Shown here piece by piece: positions 42,805 to 51,343 of a stretch of 64,000 nucleotides of DNA. Location: positions 62,001-126,000 of the forward strand of contig CAVVPZ010000009.1 of NCBI GenBank assembly GCA_963750255.1. The letters are read 5' to 3'. A model generated the notes under the pieces. It did no database searches. It was not told the origin of the DNA and saw nothing but the letters and a program-made list of their open reading frames with translations. The stretch comes from DATLED01 sp963750255. Lineage in GTDB: Bacteria; Actinomycetota; Acidimicrobiia; Acidimicrobiales; CADCTF01. The stretch's first letter is position 1. Each line of letters opens with the position of its first letter. Both the position numbers and the translations under genes were made by a program.

Positions 42805-43326
42805 ATGGCAAAGCGAGGGAGCAAGAGCGGCGACGACGGGGCCGCCCTCGTCGAGTTCGCCATGGTCGCCACGCTCTTGATGATCATCCTCTTCGCCATC
42901 ATTACCTTCGGCATGCTGCTGGCGGCCAAGCAGACCGTCACCCAAGGAGCGGCCGAAGCGTCCCGGGCCGCCATCGTCGTCCGCTACACGCCGGCAGACC
43001 TCTTGGTGGCCGAATCGCCGCCGGTGGCCGCAGCCCGCGACCAGGCGGGTCGTTCGCTCGACTGGATCGGTCGCACCTGCGACGAAGGCGACGCCGACGG
43101 CGACGGCCTCGCATGCCACATCGTCATGCACGACTGCGGCGTCGACGCCTCGCTCGCCGCCGTGACCCCCAACAACCCGGCCGTGGCCGACTGCCTGACC
43201 GTCGAGGTCAACCTCGACAACAAGGTGCACCCCTTGATCGCACCCATCCCGCTGCTGAACGCCTTCATGCCCGATCGCTTGCGATCGGTCGCCGTCGTCC
43301 AGCTCGACAACCTCTTGGTGGCCTGA
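42805..43326 (+). CDS. tadE: TadE-like pseudopilin
   Basis: A 173-residue protein. It has a short basic N-terminus, then the TadE signature GAALVEFAMVATLLMIILFAIITFGM: G-A-A-x-V-E-F preceding one transmembrane helix, where pilin-type cleavage would occur. The extracytoplasmic part has Cys residues (RTCDEGDADGDGLACHIVMHDCG), possibly disulfide-linked, and an acidic DxDGDG-like turn. It is thought to be a minor pilin of the Tad system. The ATG is placed at 42805 with GGGAG 8 bases upstream; ATG 42790 is possible. The stop overlaps the next gene by one base. Confidence 0.82.
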   Translation: MAKRGSKSGDDGAALVEFAMVATLLMIILFAIITFGMLLAAKQTVTQGAAEASRAAIVVRYTPADLLVAESPPVAAARDQAGRSLDWIGRTCDEGDADGDGLACHIVMHDCGVDASLAAVTPNNPAVADCLTVEVNLDNKVHPLIAPIPLLNAFMPDRLRSVAVVQLDNLLVA

Positions 43327-45101
43327 TGTTCACTCGTCTCCGTCCGACCCATCCCCGCGACGAGCAGGGCGCCGTGCTCGTGCTCGTCGCCCTCTTGATG
43401 ACGGGGCTCTTCACGGCGAGCGCGATGGCCATCGACCTCGGCCGAGTTGCCCAGACCAAGCGCCAAGAACAGTCGTTGGCCGACATCGTTGCCATCGACG
43501 CCGCTCGTGCCCTCGAGGACGGTGTGTCGACGGCGGTCATCTATCCGCGGGTCGACGCCGCGGCGCGCGAGAGCGCAGCCCGCAACGGCTACCTGCTCGC
43601 CGAGATCGACGAGATGGTCGTCACCGTCGGCAAGTGGGACGACATCACTCGCACGTTCGAGCCGTACTCGCCCACCGATCCCGTCACCGGCCTCAAGGTG
43701 CCCGACGCCGTCGACGTACGCACCGTCGACCAGGTCAAGTTCCTGTTCAACGCCGGCTCGGCCAACCCGGCCCGTCATGCGACGGCCATCCACCGCCTGG
43801 CCGGGTCCACCTGCGTCGGGGTCTGCATCGACCCGCCCCCGCCGCCGCCCCCCGTGTGCGTCGGGGTTTGCGCGCCGACGACGACCACGGCACCGTCCCC
43901 GCCTCGGGTCCCGTCGGCGAGCTCGGGCTTGACCATCGGTTCGTTCCTCGTGCGGGGCACGCCGTCCGCGCCGCACCTCAACGCGCTGCTGGCCGCGTAC
44001 ACGGGTTCGCCCGCTGTCCAGGGCACGGCCATCGGCTACCAGGGCCTGGCTGACGCCACCTTCACCCTCGATGAGCTGCGGACCGCGCTTCGCTTCGGCA
44101 CGATCCAGCAGTTGCTCGACGCCGACATCGAGCTGAGCGACCTGCTCCTAGCCCAGGCCGACATTCTCGATTCGAAAGCGTCGTCGTCGGCCCGGGTGGC
44201 GGCGGCTGAGTTGCGACCGGTGGCCCGGTCGATCAACGGTCGCCGGGGCCCGGTTCGCTTGCGCAACATGATCTCGGTCTCGACCGGCTCGGAGGCGGCT
44301 GCCGCGGTGCGGACGATGCCGGCGCTGCCCATCGTGATGGGCTCGGCGATGCTGGCCAACAAGTCCAACCTCCTCGACGTCGACCTCGGGGCTCTCGCAC
44401 CGGGGTTCGATTCCGCCGCCCTCAAGTTCTCGGTGGTCGAGGCGCCCAAGTCGTCGATCGGCCCGGCCCTGCTCGGCCCGGACGGCAAGTGGACGACGGC
44501 GGCCCGCACGTCGCAGATCCACGCCCAGCTCGAGCTCACCATTCGCGACGATGAGCTCGGCGTCGTGTCGCTGCCCGTCTACTTCCAGGGCGCCGAGGGC
44601 TATGGCTCGCTCACCCGGGTCGCCTGCCCGGTGGCCGGTGCGTATGCCACGGGCCTGAGCGTCGACACCTCGGCGCTCTCGGTGTCGATCGGCCGTGCCG
44701 TGGTGCTGGCCGACGGCGTATCGAGCGTGGTCCCCGCCCGGGTGTTCAGCCTCGCCGGGGCTGCGGTCACCGGCTCGTCGACGGCGTCGATCGCCGGCTC
44801 GTATCGCGACCTCGACTTCTCCTGGTCCCGGGCCACGAACGAGACCACGCCGCCCCAGTCCGAGGCCGTGGGGGCGTCGTTGCCGGATGCCTCGGTGGGT
44901 GACTCCCTCGGCGTGTCGCTGTCACTGACCACCGCCCTCGGGACCGTCCCGCCCCGCATCTCCAACCGGCTCGCCCCGGTCCTGACCCGTCTCGATGCCG
45001 TGCTCGCCCCGCTGGTGTCGAGCCTCGGTCTCGAGATCGGCGGCGCCGACGTCTACGGCCACGCACCGTCGTGCACTGCACCCCAACTCGTCACCCCCTA
45101 A
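43326..45101 (+). CDS. tadG: TadG-like pilus-associated surface protein
   Basis: A 591-residue protein. The N-terminal PF13400-like TadG region reads DEQGAVLVLVALLMTGLFTASAMAIDLGRVAQTKRQEQSLADI, one membrane helix followed by the A-D-x-A-x-x-A-A pattern. A Pro-rich linker with two CVGVC motifs (about residues 160-185) leads to an approximately 400-residue beta-rich ectodomain, Ser/Ala rich, without a recognisable von Willebrand A motif. It is predicted to sit on the outer face, anchoring or decorating the pilus. Its start overlaps the tadE stop (TGATG), and a family B palindrome follows it. Confidence 0.75.
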   Translation: MFTRLRPTHPRDEQGAVLVLVALLMTGLFTASAMAIDLGRVAQTKRQEQSLADIVAIDAARALEDGVSTAVIYPRVDAAARESAARNGYLLAEIDEMVVTVGKWDDITRTFEPYSPTDPVTGLKVPDAVDVRTVDQVKFLFNAGSANPARHATAIHRLAGSTCVGVCIDPPPPPPPVCVGVCAPTTTTAPSPPRVPSASSGLTIGSFLVRGTPSAPHLNALLAAYTGSPAVQGTAIGYQGLADATFTLDELRTALRFGTIQQLLDADIELSDLLLAQADILDSKASSSARVAAAELRPVARSINGRRGPVRLRNMISVSTGSEAAAAVRTMPALPIVMGSAMLANKSNLLDVDLGALAPGFDSAALKFSVVEAPKSSIGPALLGPDGKWTTAARTSQIHAQLELTIRDDELGVVSLPVYFQGAEGYGSLTRVACPVAGAYATGLSVDTSALSVSIGRAVVLADGVSSVVPARVFSLAGAAVTGSSTASIAGSYRDLDFSWSRATNETTPPQSEAVGASLPDASVGDSLGVSLSLTTALGTVPPRISNRLAPVLTRLDAVLAPLVSSLGLEIGGADVYGHAPSCTAPQLVTP

Positions 45102-45106
45102 ATCCG

Positions 45107-45154
45107 GTTTTGGGCAGGATGAGAGCGCGATCGCGCTCTCATCCTGCCCAAAAC
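45107..45154. repeat. 48-bp perfect palindrome, family B copy 4
   Basis: Perfect 24-bp arms (GTTTTGGGCAGGATGAGAGC side) meeting at the GCGATCGC core, between the convergent tadG and subtilase genes. It could terminate transcription from both sides. Arms differ from copies 1-3 in the GGATGAG part, with compensating changes on both sides. Confidence 0.85.
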
Positions 45155-45157
45155 GAG

Positions 45158-45901
45158 TTATTCGGCGACGGCGACGGCGGCGATCGGGGAGGGCGGCGGG
45201 TTGGCGCCCAGGGATCCGAAGAACGCCTTGTCGGTGAAGGTGAAGATGCCGCCGTCGGTACCGACCATCAGGTAGCCGTTGCCGAAGCGGACCATGCCGG
45301 TGATGGGACCGTTGAGCCGGACCGAGCCCATCGATCCGCGGAACGGGGCGTCGAAGGAGAAGATGCCGCCGTCAGAGGCGACGAGCCAGTAGCCCGAGCC
45401 GTCGCCGTCGGGGACCAATGACTGCACGGGGGCATTCAGCCGGGTGCCCCCCATCGAGCCCTGGAACCGAGCATCGCCGAAGGTGAAGATGCCGCCGTCG
45501 CTGGCCACCATGTAGTACCCGTGGCCGGAGGGTGTCGGGATCGAGTCGAGCACGGGGCCGTTGAGGCGCGCTGCTGACATGTCCCCCCTGAAGACGGCGT
45601 CGCCGAAGGCCACGACGCGACCGCGGGTGGTGAAGAGCCAATAGCCGCGACCCGACGGAGTGGCCGAGATGCTCGTGACCGCCTCACCTGCGTTGAGGGC
45701 GCCGTTGATGGACCCGAGATAGGGGGCGTCGCCGAAGGTGTACAGGTGGCCCGTGTCGGTCACGATCCAATACCCGCCAAGGCTCGGCGTCGGCTCGATG
45801 TCGACGGCACGCATGCCGGCCGGCAGCGGTCCGGCGTTGCCGAAGTGGCCGGCATCGCCGAAGCCGTAAACGGCGCCCGCCGCGCTCACCATCCAGTAGC
45901 C
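45158..45901 (-). repeat. Six in-frame approximately 126-bp repeats at the subtilase C-terminus
   Basis: Units read GYWxVAxDGGIFxFGDAxFxGS-xRLNxPV, more diverged from one another than those at 16275-17018. The first copies (GYWMVSAAGAVYGFGDAG, GYWIVTDTGHLYTFGDAP) are the least regular and the fourth and fifth the closest to consensus. Confidence 0.85.
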
Positions 45902-47671
45902 CGACCTCGAGGGGGGCGACGCCGGTGCGGTCGTGGTGGTCGTCGGCCGGACCGTGGTCGTCGGGGCCACCGTGGTCGTGGTGGCGGGCGCGACCGTCGT
46001 CGTCGATGACGTGGTGGTCGACGCCGGGGAGAGCGGCGTTGCGGAGGCCAGCAGGGAGTATGGGCTCCCGCCGAGGGTGGGAACGAAATTCTCGAGTTGC
46101 ACGAAATGATCGCCCCCAGCCACCACGTCGAAGGTGGCTGACTCACTCAACCCTGATGGGTCGATGTCGCGTTCGACGAGAAGGGAGCCGTCGGGACCGT
46201 AGATGCGCAGGATCGGGTCGAAGGCCCGGGTGATGGATTCGGGAGCCGGGGGCGTGACCTTTACCGTGACCCGCTGGTTGCCGGGAACCGGAAGGCGGAA
46301 CCAATCGACATCCTCCTCGGGGGCGATCGTCGCCGTCCGAGCCGTACCGAGCGAGAGGAGCGACGGCGTCGTTCGGGTGTTGTTGGGTTCGAGTGCGTCG
46401 CCTGGCGCAGGCGGCACCGCCGCCTGTGTCGCCGCTGGACCGACGGCGGCGGCAGCGTCGACGAGGCCGAAGCCGTAGGCGTCGTCGCGGCCGGAGGGGC
46501 CCGTGTCGCGAGCCGTGTCGGTGAGTTGCTGGTCGACCTGTGCGCGTGTCCACGTCGGATGTTGGGACCGGACGAGGCCAGCGATCCCAGCCACCAACGG
46601 CGACGCGAACGAGGTGCCGGCCACCGTGGCGTAGTCGGCGCCGACCTTGGTCACTCGGATCGCGTAGCCCGGGGCGGCGAGGTCGACCCAGGGGCCGTGC
46701 AAGCTGAACTCGACGACCTCGCCCGAGTTGGTGGTGGCGGCCACGCCGAGTACTCCCGGGTAGGCGGCCGGAAAGACGGGCTCTTTGAACAGGGTGCCGG
46801 AGCCGAGGTTGCCGGCGGCGGCGACCACGACGACGTCGGCGGCTACTGCTTCGGCCACGGCATCGCGCAACACATTGGAGGATCCGTATCCGCCGAGCGA
46901 CAGGTTGATGACGTCGGCGCCATGGGACACGGCCCAGCGGATGCCGGCGGCGACGTTGCTGTCGGATCCGGTGCCCACGTTGTCGAGCACGCGGACGGGC
47001 AGGATCTTGGCCGTCCATGCGGCGCCGGCGATACCAACGGCGTTGTTGGTCGTGGCGGCGGCGACGCCGGCTACCTCAGTGCCGTGTCCCGCCTCGTCTT
47101 GGGGGAGGGCGTCGTTGTCAACGAAGTCGTACCCGGGAAGAACGCGCGTCGCGAGGTCGGGATGGGTCATTTCGATGCCGCTATCGACAACGGCGATGAC
47201 GAGGTCGTCGGCACCCTTGATCGTGTCCCACGCCAAGGGAAGTCGAACGAGATCGAGACCGGGTTGGTTGCCACTCGTGTACTCGGGGTCGTTCGGCGCC
47301 TCCAAGGCGCGGCGCACGAGGTCGAAGTCGGCGCTGGCGACCGCAGAATCGGCCGCCAACTGGGACCGAAGTCGCCCGACGTCGCGACCACTGGTCGCGA
47401 CCTTGACGTAGCCCGCCGCATCCGTGCGGCCTCGGGTCAGGCGATGACGGCGGAGCACGGCGTCGCCTTGGGCCGCGGAGACGTGAGGGTTGAAGCGCAC
47501 CACGAGGTGCGTCGGGTCGATCTCAGCCGCCGTGCTGGCGTCGCGGAGTGGGGCGGCGGAAGCCCGTTCGGCCGCCGGCGGACCTATCGCCACCAGCGCG
47601 ACAGTCAGCGAAAAGGCCGTCAACGCTGCTCCCCATCGCAGACGGCGCCCGCCTGTCCGCCGAATCCTCAC
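45158..47671 (-). CDS. Secreted subtilisin-like serine protease (S8) with C-terminal repeat array
   Basis: An 837-residue protein from GTG 47671. The signal peptide covers residues 1-40. A propeptide-like region (PTHLVVRFNPHVSAAQGDAV) is followed by the S8 catalytic domain with Asp163 (AVVDSGIEMTHPDLA), His196 (GHGTEVAGVAA), the oxyanion Asn288 (AAAGNLG) and Ser354 (GTSFASPLVAG). A PPC-like beta domain with DVDWFRLPV follows at about 425-545, then a Thr-rich linker, then six roughly 42-residue GYWMV-type repeats (591-837). It should act outside the cell. The repeats match those of the giant protein at 8865, suggesting a shared surface receptor or cell-wall target. TACCCT 8 bases upstream suggests a leaderless promoter. 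Confidence 0.9.
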   Translation of the reverse strand: MRIRRTGGRRLRWGAALTAFSLTVALVAIGPPAAERASAAPLRDASTAAEIDPTHLVVRFNPHVSAAQGDAVLRRHRLTRGRTDAAGYVKVATSGRDVGRLRSQLAADSAVASADFDLVRRALEAPNDPEYTSGNQPGLDLVRLPLAWDTIKGADDLVIAVVDSGIEMTHPDLATRVLPGYDFVDNDALPQDEAGHGTEVAGVAAATTNNAVGIAGAAWTAKILPVRVLDNVGTGSDSNVAAGIRWAVSHGADVINLSLGGYGSSNVLRDAVAEAVAADVVVVAAAGNLGSGTLFKEPVFPAAYPGVLGVAATTNSGEVVEFSLHGPWVDLAAPGYAIRVTKVGADYATVAGTSFASPLVAGIAGLVRSQHPTWTRAQVDQQLTDTARDTGPSGRDDAYGFGLVDAAAAVGPAATQAAVPPAPGDALEPNNTRTTPSLLSLGTARTATIAPEEDVDWFRLPVPGNQRVTVKVTPPAPESITRAFDPILRIYGPDGSLLVERDIDPSGLSESATFDVVAGGDHFVQLENFVPTLGGSPYSLLASATPLSPASTTTSSTTTVAPATTTTVAPTTTVRPTTTTTAPASPPSRSGYWMVSAAGAVYGFGDAGHFGNAGPLPAGMRAVDIEPTPSLGGYWIVTDTGHLYTFGDAPYLGSINGALNAGEAVTSISATPSGRGYWLFTTRGRVVAFGDAVFRGDMSAARLNGPVLDSIPTPSGHGYYMVASDGGIFTFGDARFQGSMGGTRLNAPVQSLVPDGDGSGYWLVASDGGIFSFDAPFRGSMGSVRLNGPITGMVRFGNGYLMVGTDGGIFTFTDKAFFGSLGANPPPSPIAAVAVAE

Positions 47672-47679
47672 GAGCCTTG

Positions 47680-47685
47680 AGGGTA
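47680..47685 (-). promoter_or_regulatory. Putative -10 hexamer (TACCCT) of the subtilase gene
   Basis: On the minus strand TACCCT ends 8 bases before GTG 47671 with no Shine-Dalgarno. It lies in the 21-base gap after the ABC permease gene. Confidence 0.4.
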
Positions 47686-47692
47686 TCGCCGC

Positions 47693-48877
47693 TCAGTTCG
47701 TCGTACGGATCACGCTGCGTTCGCTGTTGAGCGCGCGGTTGCCGATGGCGAGGAGCGCAGTGCACCACGCGGCGGTCGCCGCAACTGCGAGGGCACCGTG
47801 GCCGGCAGTCAGCGCGCCGATGGCGATGTCGCGCACGCAGAGGAGGAGCCCGAAGAAAGGGAGGACCAGGAGTTGCGGCGTCGTGACGATGCCGCTGCGG
47901 AACTGGAGCAGCGAGCCGAGCAAGAAGACGGGAAGCGTGGCCATCTGGAGGACGGAGCCCAACTCGGCGCTGGTGCGACTGGCCGAACCGACGGTTGTGC
48001 CGAGCACGACGAGGAGACAGAGGAGCGCGCCGCCGAGACCGACGGCGACGGAAATGTCGGCGAAGGGCAATTCCACGGGTTGACCGCCGTCGCCGACGGG
48101 CATGAACCGGGCGCCGTACAAGGGCAGGACCACTGCCAAGAGCGTGACCGACCCGATCGCCAAGGTGGCCAGCGCCTTGCCCAGGAGGATCTCTGCGCGT
48201 CGGAACGGCAACAACAACAGGGGCTCGAACACCCGCTGGTCCTTGGATCCGCTGATGCGTTGGGCGGCGACGCCGACGGTGCCGGAGAGGGGCAACAGGA
48301 CAAGCAGGGGGAGGGCGGTGGCCAGCCCAAGCCGTCTGCCCCGCGGTGTGGTCGAAAGATCGACCGCCATCGTGGTGATGGGCCGCACTGCCGCAGGGGA
48401 GAGTCCCACCTCTGCCAGCCGAGCATCGGCGATGGCCAGGCCGCTCCGGTCGAGGGCCTGGGCAACGGCCCCGGCTCCTGCCCGCGAGCGCGACCGGCCA
48501 CTGAGTACGAGGAGCCGGCCCCGGACCTGACCGTCGGGCCGCTCGAGGGTCGACGTCGCGGTTTCGAGCACCAGGCCGACGTCGGCCCGCTTGGCGGTGA
48601 CGACGCTGGCGGCATCGTTGCGGGCGACGAGGTCGAAACGCGAGGGCGGCAACGCTCCGGCCAGTGCTTTCACATCATCGGCGGACCCCTGGACGGCGAC
48701 CCGATAGACGGCGCGCGCCTGCTGATCGGATTCGCGTCCGGCGAGGATTCCGGGCAGGAGGAGCAGGAAGCTCACGGTGACAAAGGGAATGAGCAGCAGC
48801 CCGAGCCAGATGCTGCGCTGGCGCCGGAGATCGAGCAGGTCGTGGGCCGCGACGAGGCGCACCGAGCGGAGGTTCAC
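47693..48877 (-). CDS. ABC-2 type exporter permease (second copy)
   Basis: A 394-residue membrane protein. One N-terminal helix follows DLLDLRRQRSIW, then a long extracytoplasmic domain (about residues 45-180), then five to six C-terminal helices. ISGSKDQRVFEPLLLLPFRRAEILLGK carries the conserved ABC-2/NatB-type cytoplasmic E-x-L-L-x-x-P motif. It is a paralogue of the upstream permease, so the exporter is probably a heterodimer. The GTG 48877 start overlaps the paralogue stop by 4 bases. The substrate is unknown. Confidence 0.85.
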   Translation of the reverse strand: MNLRSVRLVAAHDLLDLRRQRSIWLGLLLIPFVTVSFLLLLPGILAGRESDQQARAVYRVAVQGSADDVKALAGALPPSRFDLVARNDAASVVTAKRADVGLVLETATSTLERPDGQVRGRLLVLSGRSRSRAGAGAVAQALDRSGLAIADARLAEVGLSPAAVRPITTMAVDLSTTPRGRRLGLATALPLLVLLPLSGTVGVAAQRISGSKDQRVFEPLLLLPFRRAEILLGKALATLAIGSVTLLAVVLPLYGARFMPVGDGGQPVELPFADISVAVGLGGALLCLLVVLGTTVGSASRTSAELGSVLQMATLPVFLLGSLLQFRSGIVTTPQLLVLPFFGLLLCVRDIAIGALTAGHGALAVAATAAWCTALLAIGNRALNSERSVIRTTN

Positions 48878-50073
48878 TTACCGAGCCTGAGCACGGAGCC
48901 CTCAGCGTCGAGGAGCGAGACGGCTCGGCGAATCAGGACCACGCAGGCGGCCAGGCACCCGGCGGCAGCCAAGGCCGTGGGGCCAGCCTCGAAGCCAGTG
49001 GCAACCGCATCCCGGACCAACAGCATCGGACCCAACACCGGGACGAGAAGAATGGGACCTCGGGCTTCGACGTCGATGAGGAAGGGCGTCGCCGCGACCA
49101 TGGCGAAGACGCCGAGTTGGGCGAGCGTGACGAAGATCGAACCCTCGCCCCCCGAGTGCGCCCGTGCCCCGGCGTAAAGACCGACGGCGGTGAAGAACCC
49201 ACCGAAGAGTCCGATGCCCAGGAGGAGGGCGGCGGCGACCTCAACCGGCCCGGCCACCGTGGACGTGACCGCCGCGACGGCGACGGTGAGTCCGACGACC
49301 AGTGGCACGAAGAGCAGCGCGGCGGCAGCGAACCCGACCGTCATCGTCGCGCCGCCGATGCCGAGGAGGATCTCGAGGCGCCGCACCGGAAGGACCAGCA
49401 ACGGTTCGAGGACGCGGCGGTCCTTGGCTCCGGCCAGCCGCTCCTCGGCCGAGGTCATCAGCCCGAACAACTGAATGACCAACAACGCGGGAAGACCCTG
49501 TGCGATACCGAACCGGGTGCCGTCGCCCGACGACGAGGTGAGGTCGACGACCCGGAGCGCGAAGGGTGATGCCACCTCGGGGGGCAGGTCGGCCGCCCGC
49601 AGGCTGCCGGCCGCCACCGATGATCGAAACTCCGCCAGCCTACGGGTGACGGCGTCGGCGCCGAAGCGAGACCGGGACTTCTGCGGGAGCGACAGCACCT
49701 CGATGGCGACCGGCTGTCCGACGTGGACGTCGGAGGCCGCCGTCGGCGCGACCACGACGGCGACATCGGCGGTGTCGGTGATGACGGCGAGCGGGGCGTC
49801 GCGGGACGAGCGCACTTCGAGTGGCGCGTGATCGAGGGCCCCTCGGAGTCCGCTCACGGCGCTGGCCGGCCCCTGCAGGGCGACCGTGAAGGTCTGGCGT
49901 TTGTCGCGGGCGTCGGCGGCTCGGAAGCCAAGCACCGGAACGGCGAGCAGCAACATCAACAAGACGGGTTGGAAGAAGAGTCGGCGCCATACCCGCCGCT
50001 GGCGGCGGTAATCGAGCAGCTCGCGCCCGAAGATGAGCCGGATCGGCCCGAGGTCGACACCGCGCTGGCTCAC
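48874..50073 (-). CDS. ABC-2 type exporter permease (first copy)
   Basis: A 399-residue protein with the same plan as its neighbour: ELLDYRRQRRVWRRLFFQPVLL near the N-terminus, an extracytoplasmic domain, and the ERLAGAKDRRVLEPLLVLPVRRLEILLG motif before the helical bundle. It is typical of Na+-efflux/antibiotic-type (NatB-like) ABC exporters. GTG 50073 overlaps the ATPase stop (GTGA). The N-terminally extended ORF reaching 51297 runs through the ATPase region out of frame and is rejected. Confidence 0.85.
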   Translation of the reverse strand: MSQRGVDLGPIRLIFGRELLDYRRQRRVWRRLFFQPVLLMLLLAVPVLGFRAADARDKRQTFTVALQGPASAVSGLRGALDHAPLEVRSSRDAPLAVITDTADVAVVVAPTAASDVHVGQPVAIEVLSLPQKSRSRFGADAVTRRLAEFRSSVAAGSLRAADLPPEVASPFALRVVDLTSSSGDGTRFGIAQGLPALLVIQLFGLMTSAEERLAGAKDRRVLEPLLVLPVRRLEILLGIGGATMTVGFAAAALLFVPLVVGLTVAVAAVTSTVAGPVEVAAALLLGIGLFGGFFTAVGLYAGARAHSGGEGSIFVTLAQLGVFAMVAATPFLIDVEARGPILLVPVLGPMLLVRDAVATGFEAGPTALAAAGCLAACVVLIRRAVSLLDAEGSVLRLGK

Positions 50074-50831
50074 CCCGCGTCCGACTCCTCGGTGCGCTCG
50101 GACTCCATCGTCTTTTCGGCCACCAACGACAAGAACGCGTCGCGGAACGACGTTGCACCGGCAGCCGCCACGATGTCTGCGGGGCTGCCTTCGGCCACCG
50201 TCTTGCCGCCGACGATCCCAACGACATGCGAGCACAGCCGCTCGGCCTCGTCGAGCACGTGAGTCGAAAGGAAGACGGTCTTGTCGCCCACGATCTCCCC
50301 GTCCTGAAGGAGTGACTGCATGCCAGCTTGGGCCACGATGTCGAGGTTGGCGGTTGGCTCGTCGAGCAAAAGCACGGGCGGATCGTGGACCAGAGCCCGG
50401 GCCAGGGCGGCCTTTTGCCGATTGCCCTTGGAGAGCGCGCCGGCTCGCTTGTCGATGCCGTCGTGTAGACCGAGCTGTCCGACGAGCAGGTCGATGCGTT
50501 GGCTGATCCGAGCTCGGGAAAGGCCGTAGGCCCTTGCGCTGAATTCGAGCTGCTCGCGCACGGTGAGGCGGTCGAGGAGGCTCGGTTCCTCGGTCACGAG
50601 TCCAATGACGCGGCGGACTTCGATGGCGTCGTCGACGACGTCGTACCCAGCGATGCGGACGTGGCCCTCGGTCGGACGGAGCAACGTCGACAGAACCCGC
50701 ATGGTCGTGGTCTTTCCGGCGCCATTCGGGCCGAGGAAGCCGGTCACCGTTCCCGAGGGCGCGACGAACGAGAGGCCGTCGAGCACGCGCGCCTGCCCGA
50801 GTCGTCGGACGAGTCCGTCGACTTCGATCAC
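50070..50831 (-). CDS. ABC transporter ATP-binding protein
   Basis: A 253-residue nucleotide-binding domain: Walker A LGPNGAGKTTTMRVLS, Q-loop region LVTEEPSLLDRLT (Gln replaced by Glu), signature LSKGNRQKAALARAL (LSKGN variant of LSGGQ), Walker B VLLLDEPTANLD and H-loop FLSTHVLDEAE. The LSKGNxQK signature is typical of NatA/drug-type ABC-2 exporters. GTG 50831 overlaps the PEBP gene stop. It probably drives the two permeases encoded next. Confidence 0.88.
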   Translation of the reverse strand: MIEVDGLVRRLGQARVLDGLSFVAPSGTVTGFLGPNGAGKTTTMRVLSTLLRPTEGHVRIAGYDVVDDAIEVRRVIGLVTEEPSLLDRLTVREQLEFSARAYGLSRARISQRIDLLVGQLGLHDGIDKRAGALSKGNRQKAALARALVHDPPVLLLDEPTANLDIVAQAGMQSLLQDGEIVGDKTVFLSTHVLDEAERLCSHVVGIVGGKTVAEGSPADIVAAAGATSFRDAFLSLVAEKTMESERTEESDAG

Positions 50832-51343
50832 CTCCGGAACCGGCCCCGCAACTCGCCCTCGCCGCCGATGCGGGCCGCGTCGATAGCAGCCAACGCGTCG
50901 GCCACTGGCGAGTCGGGCCCCAGGGCCACCTTCTTCCCGAGCGGGAACACGGTGATGAGGTATTCGTGGGTTTCGCCGGCCGGCGGACACGGTCCCACGT
51001 AGCCCACGCTGTCGGCCGAGTTACGCATGGCGAGGGCCCCCGCCGGCAGTTCGCCCGCTTGGAGAGCGGTGACCCCCGGGTCGATCCCCACGACGATCCA
51101 ATGGTGGAAGGTGCCGCCCGGCGCCCCCAGATCCGCCATGACGAGGGCGAGTTGAACGGCGCCGTCGGGTACGTCTGACCACCGCAGCGGCGGCGACAGG
51201 TTGAGGTCTTCGCAGCCGAACCGCGCCGGGATGGTCCCGCCGTCGTTGAATGCAGGGCTGGACAGGCGGAGATGACCGGAAGGGCGGGCGCAACCACCCA
51301 ACGCCAGCACGAGGGCCGACGCGGCCACCAGTGTCGACCTCAC
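50828..51343 (-). CDS. YbhB/YbcL-family (PEBP-like) lipoprotein
   Basis: A 171-residue protein. A signal peptide with lipobox LALGGC indicates a lipid-anchored Cys17. The PEBP fold follows: LSSPAFNDGGTIPARFGCEDLNLSPPLRW, then ALVMADLGAPGGTFHHWIVVGI with the D-x-D...H-W ligand-pocket motif, and GYVGPCPPAGETHEYLITVF. Bacterial members bind small anions or lipids, with no firm function. GTG 51343 overlaps the VOC gene by 4 bases. It may be a surface ligand-binding partner of the ABC exporter, which is inference. Confidence 0.85.
   Translation of the reverse strand: MRSTLVAASALVLALGGCARPSGHLRLSSPAFNDGGTIPARFGCEDLNLSPPLRWSDVPDGAVQLALVMADLGAPGGTFHHWIVVGIDPGVTALQAGELPAGALAMRNSADSVGYVGPCPPAGETHEYLITVFPLGKKVALGPDSPVADALAAIDAARIGGEGELRGRFRR

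Noticed and set aside
48874..51297. An 807-residue permease with an N-terminal extension
   Set aside because: The extension lies antisense-like across the ATPase gene in another frame. The true permease starts at GTG 50073 with a GTGA overlap.
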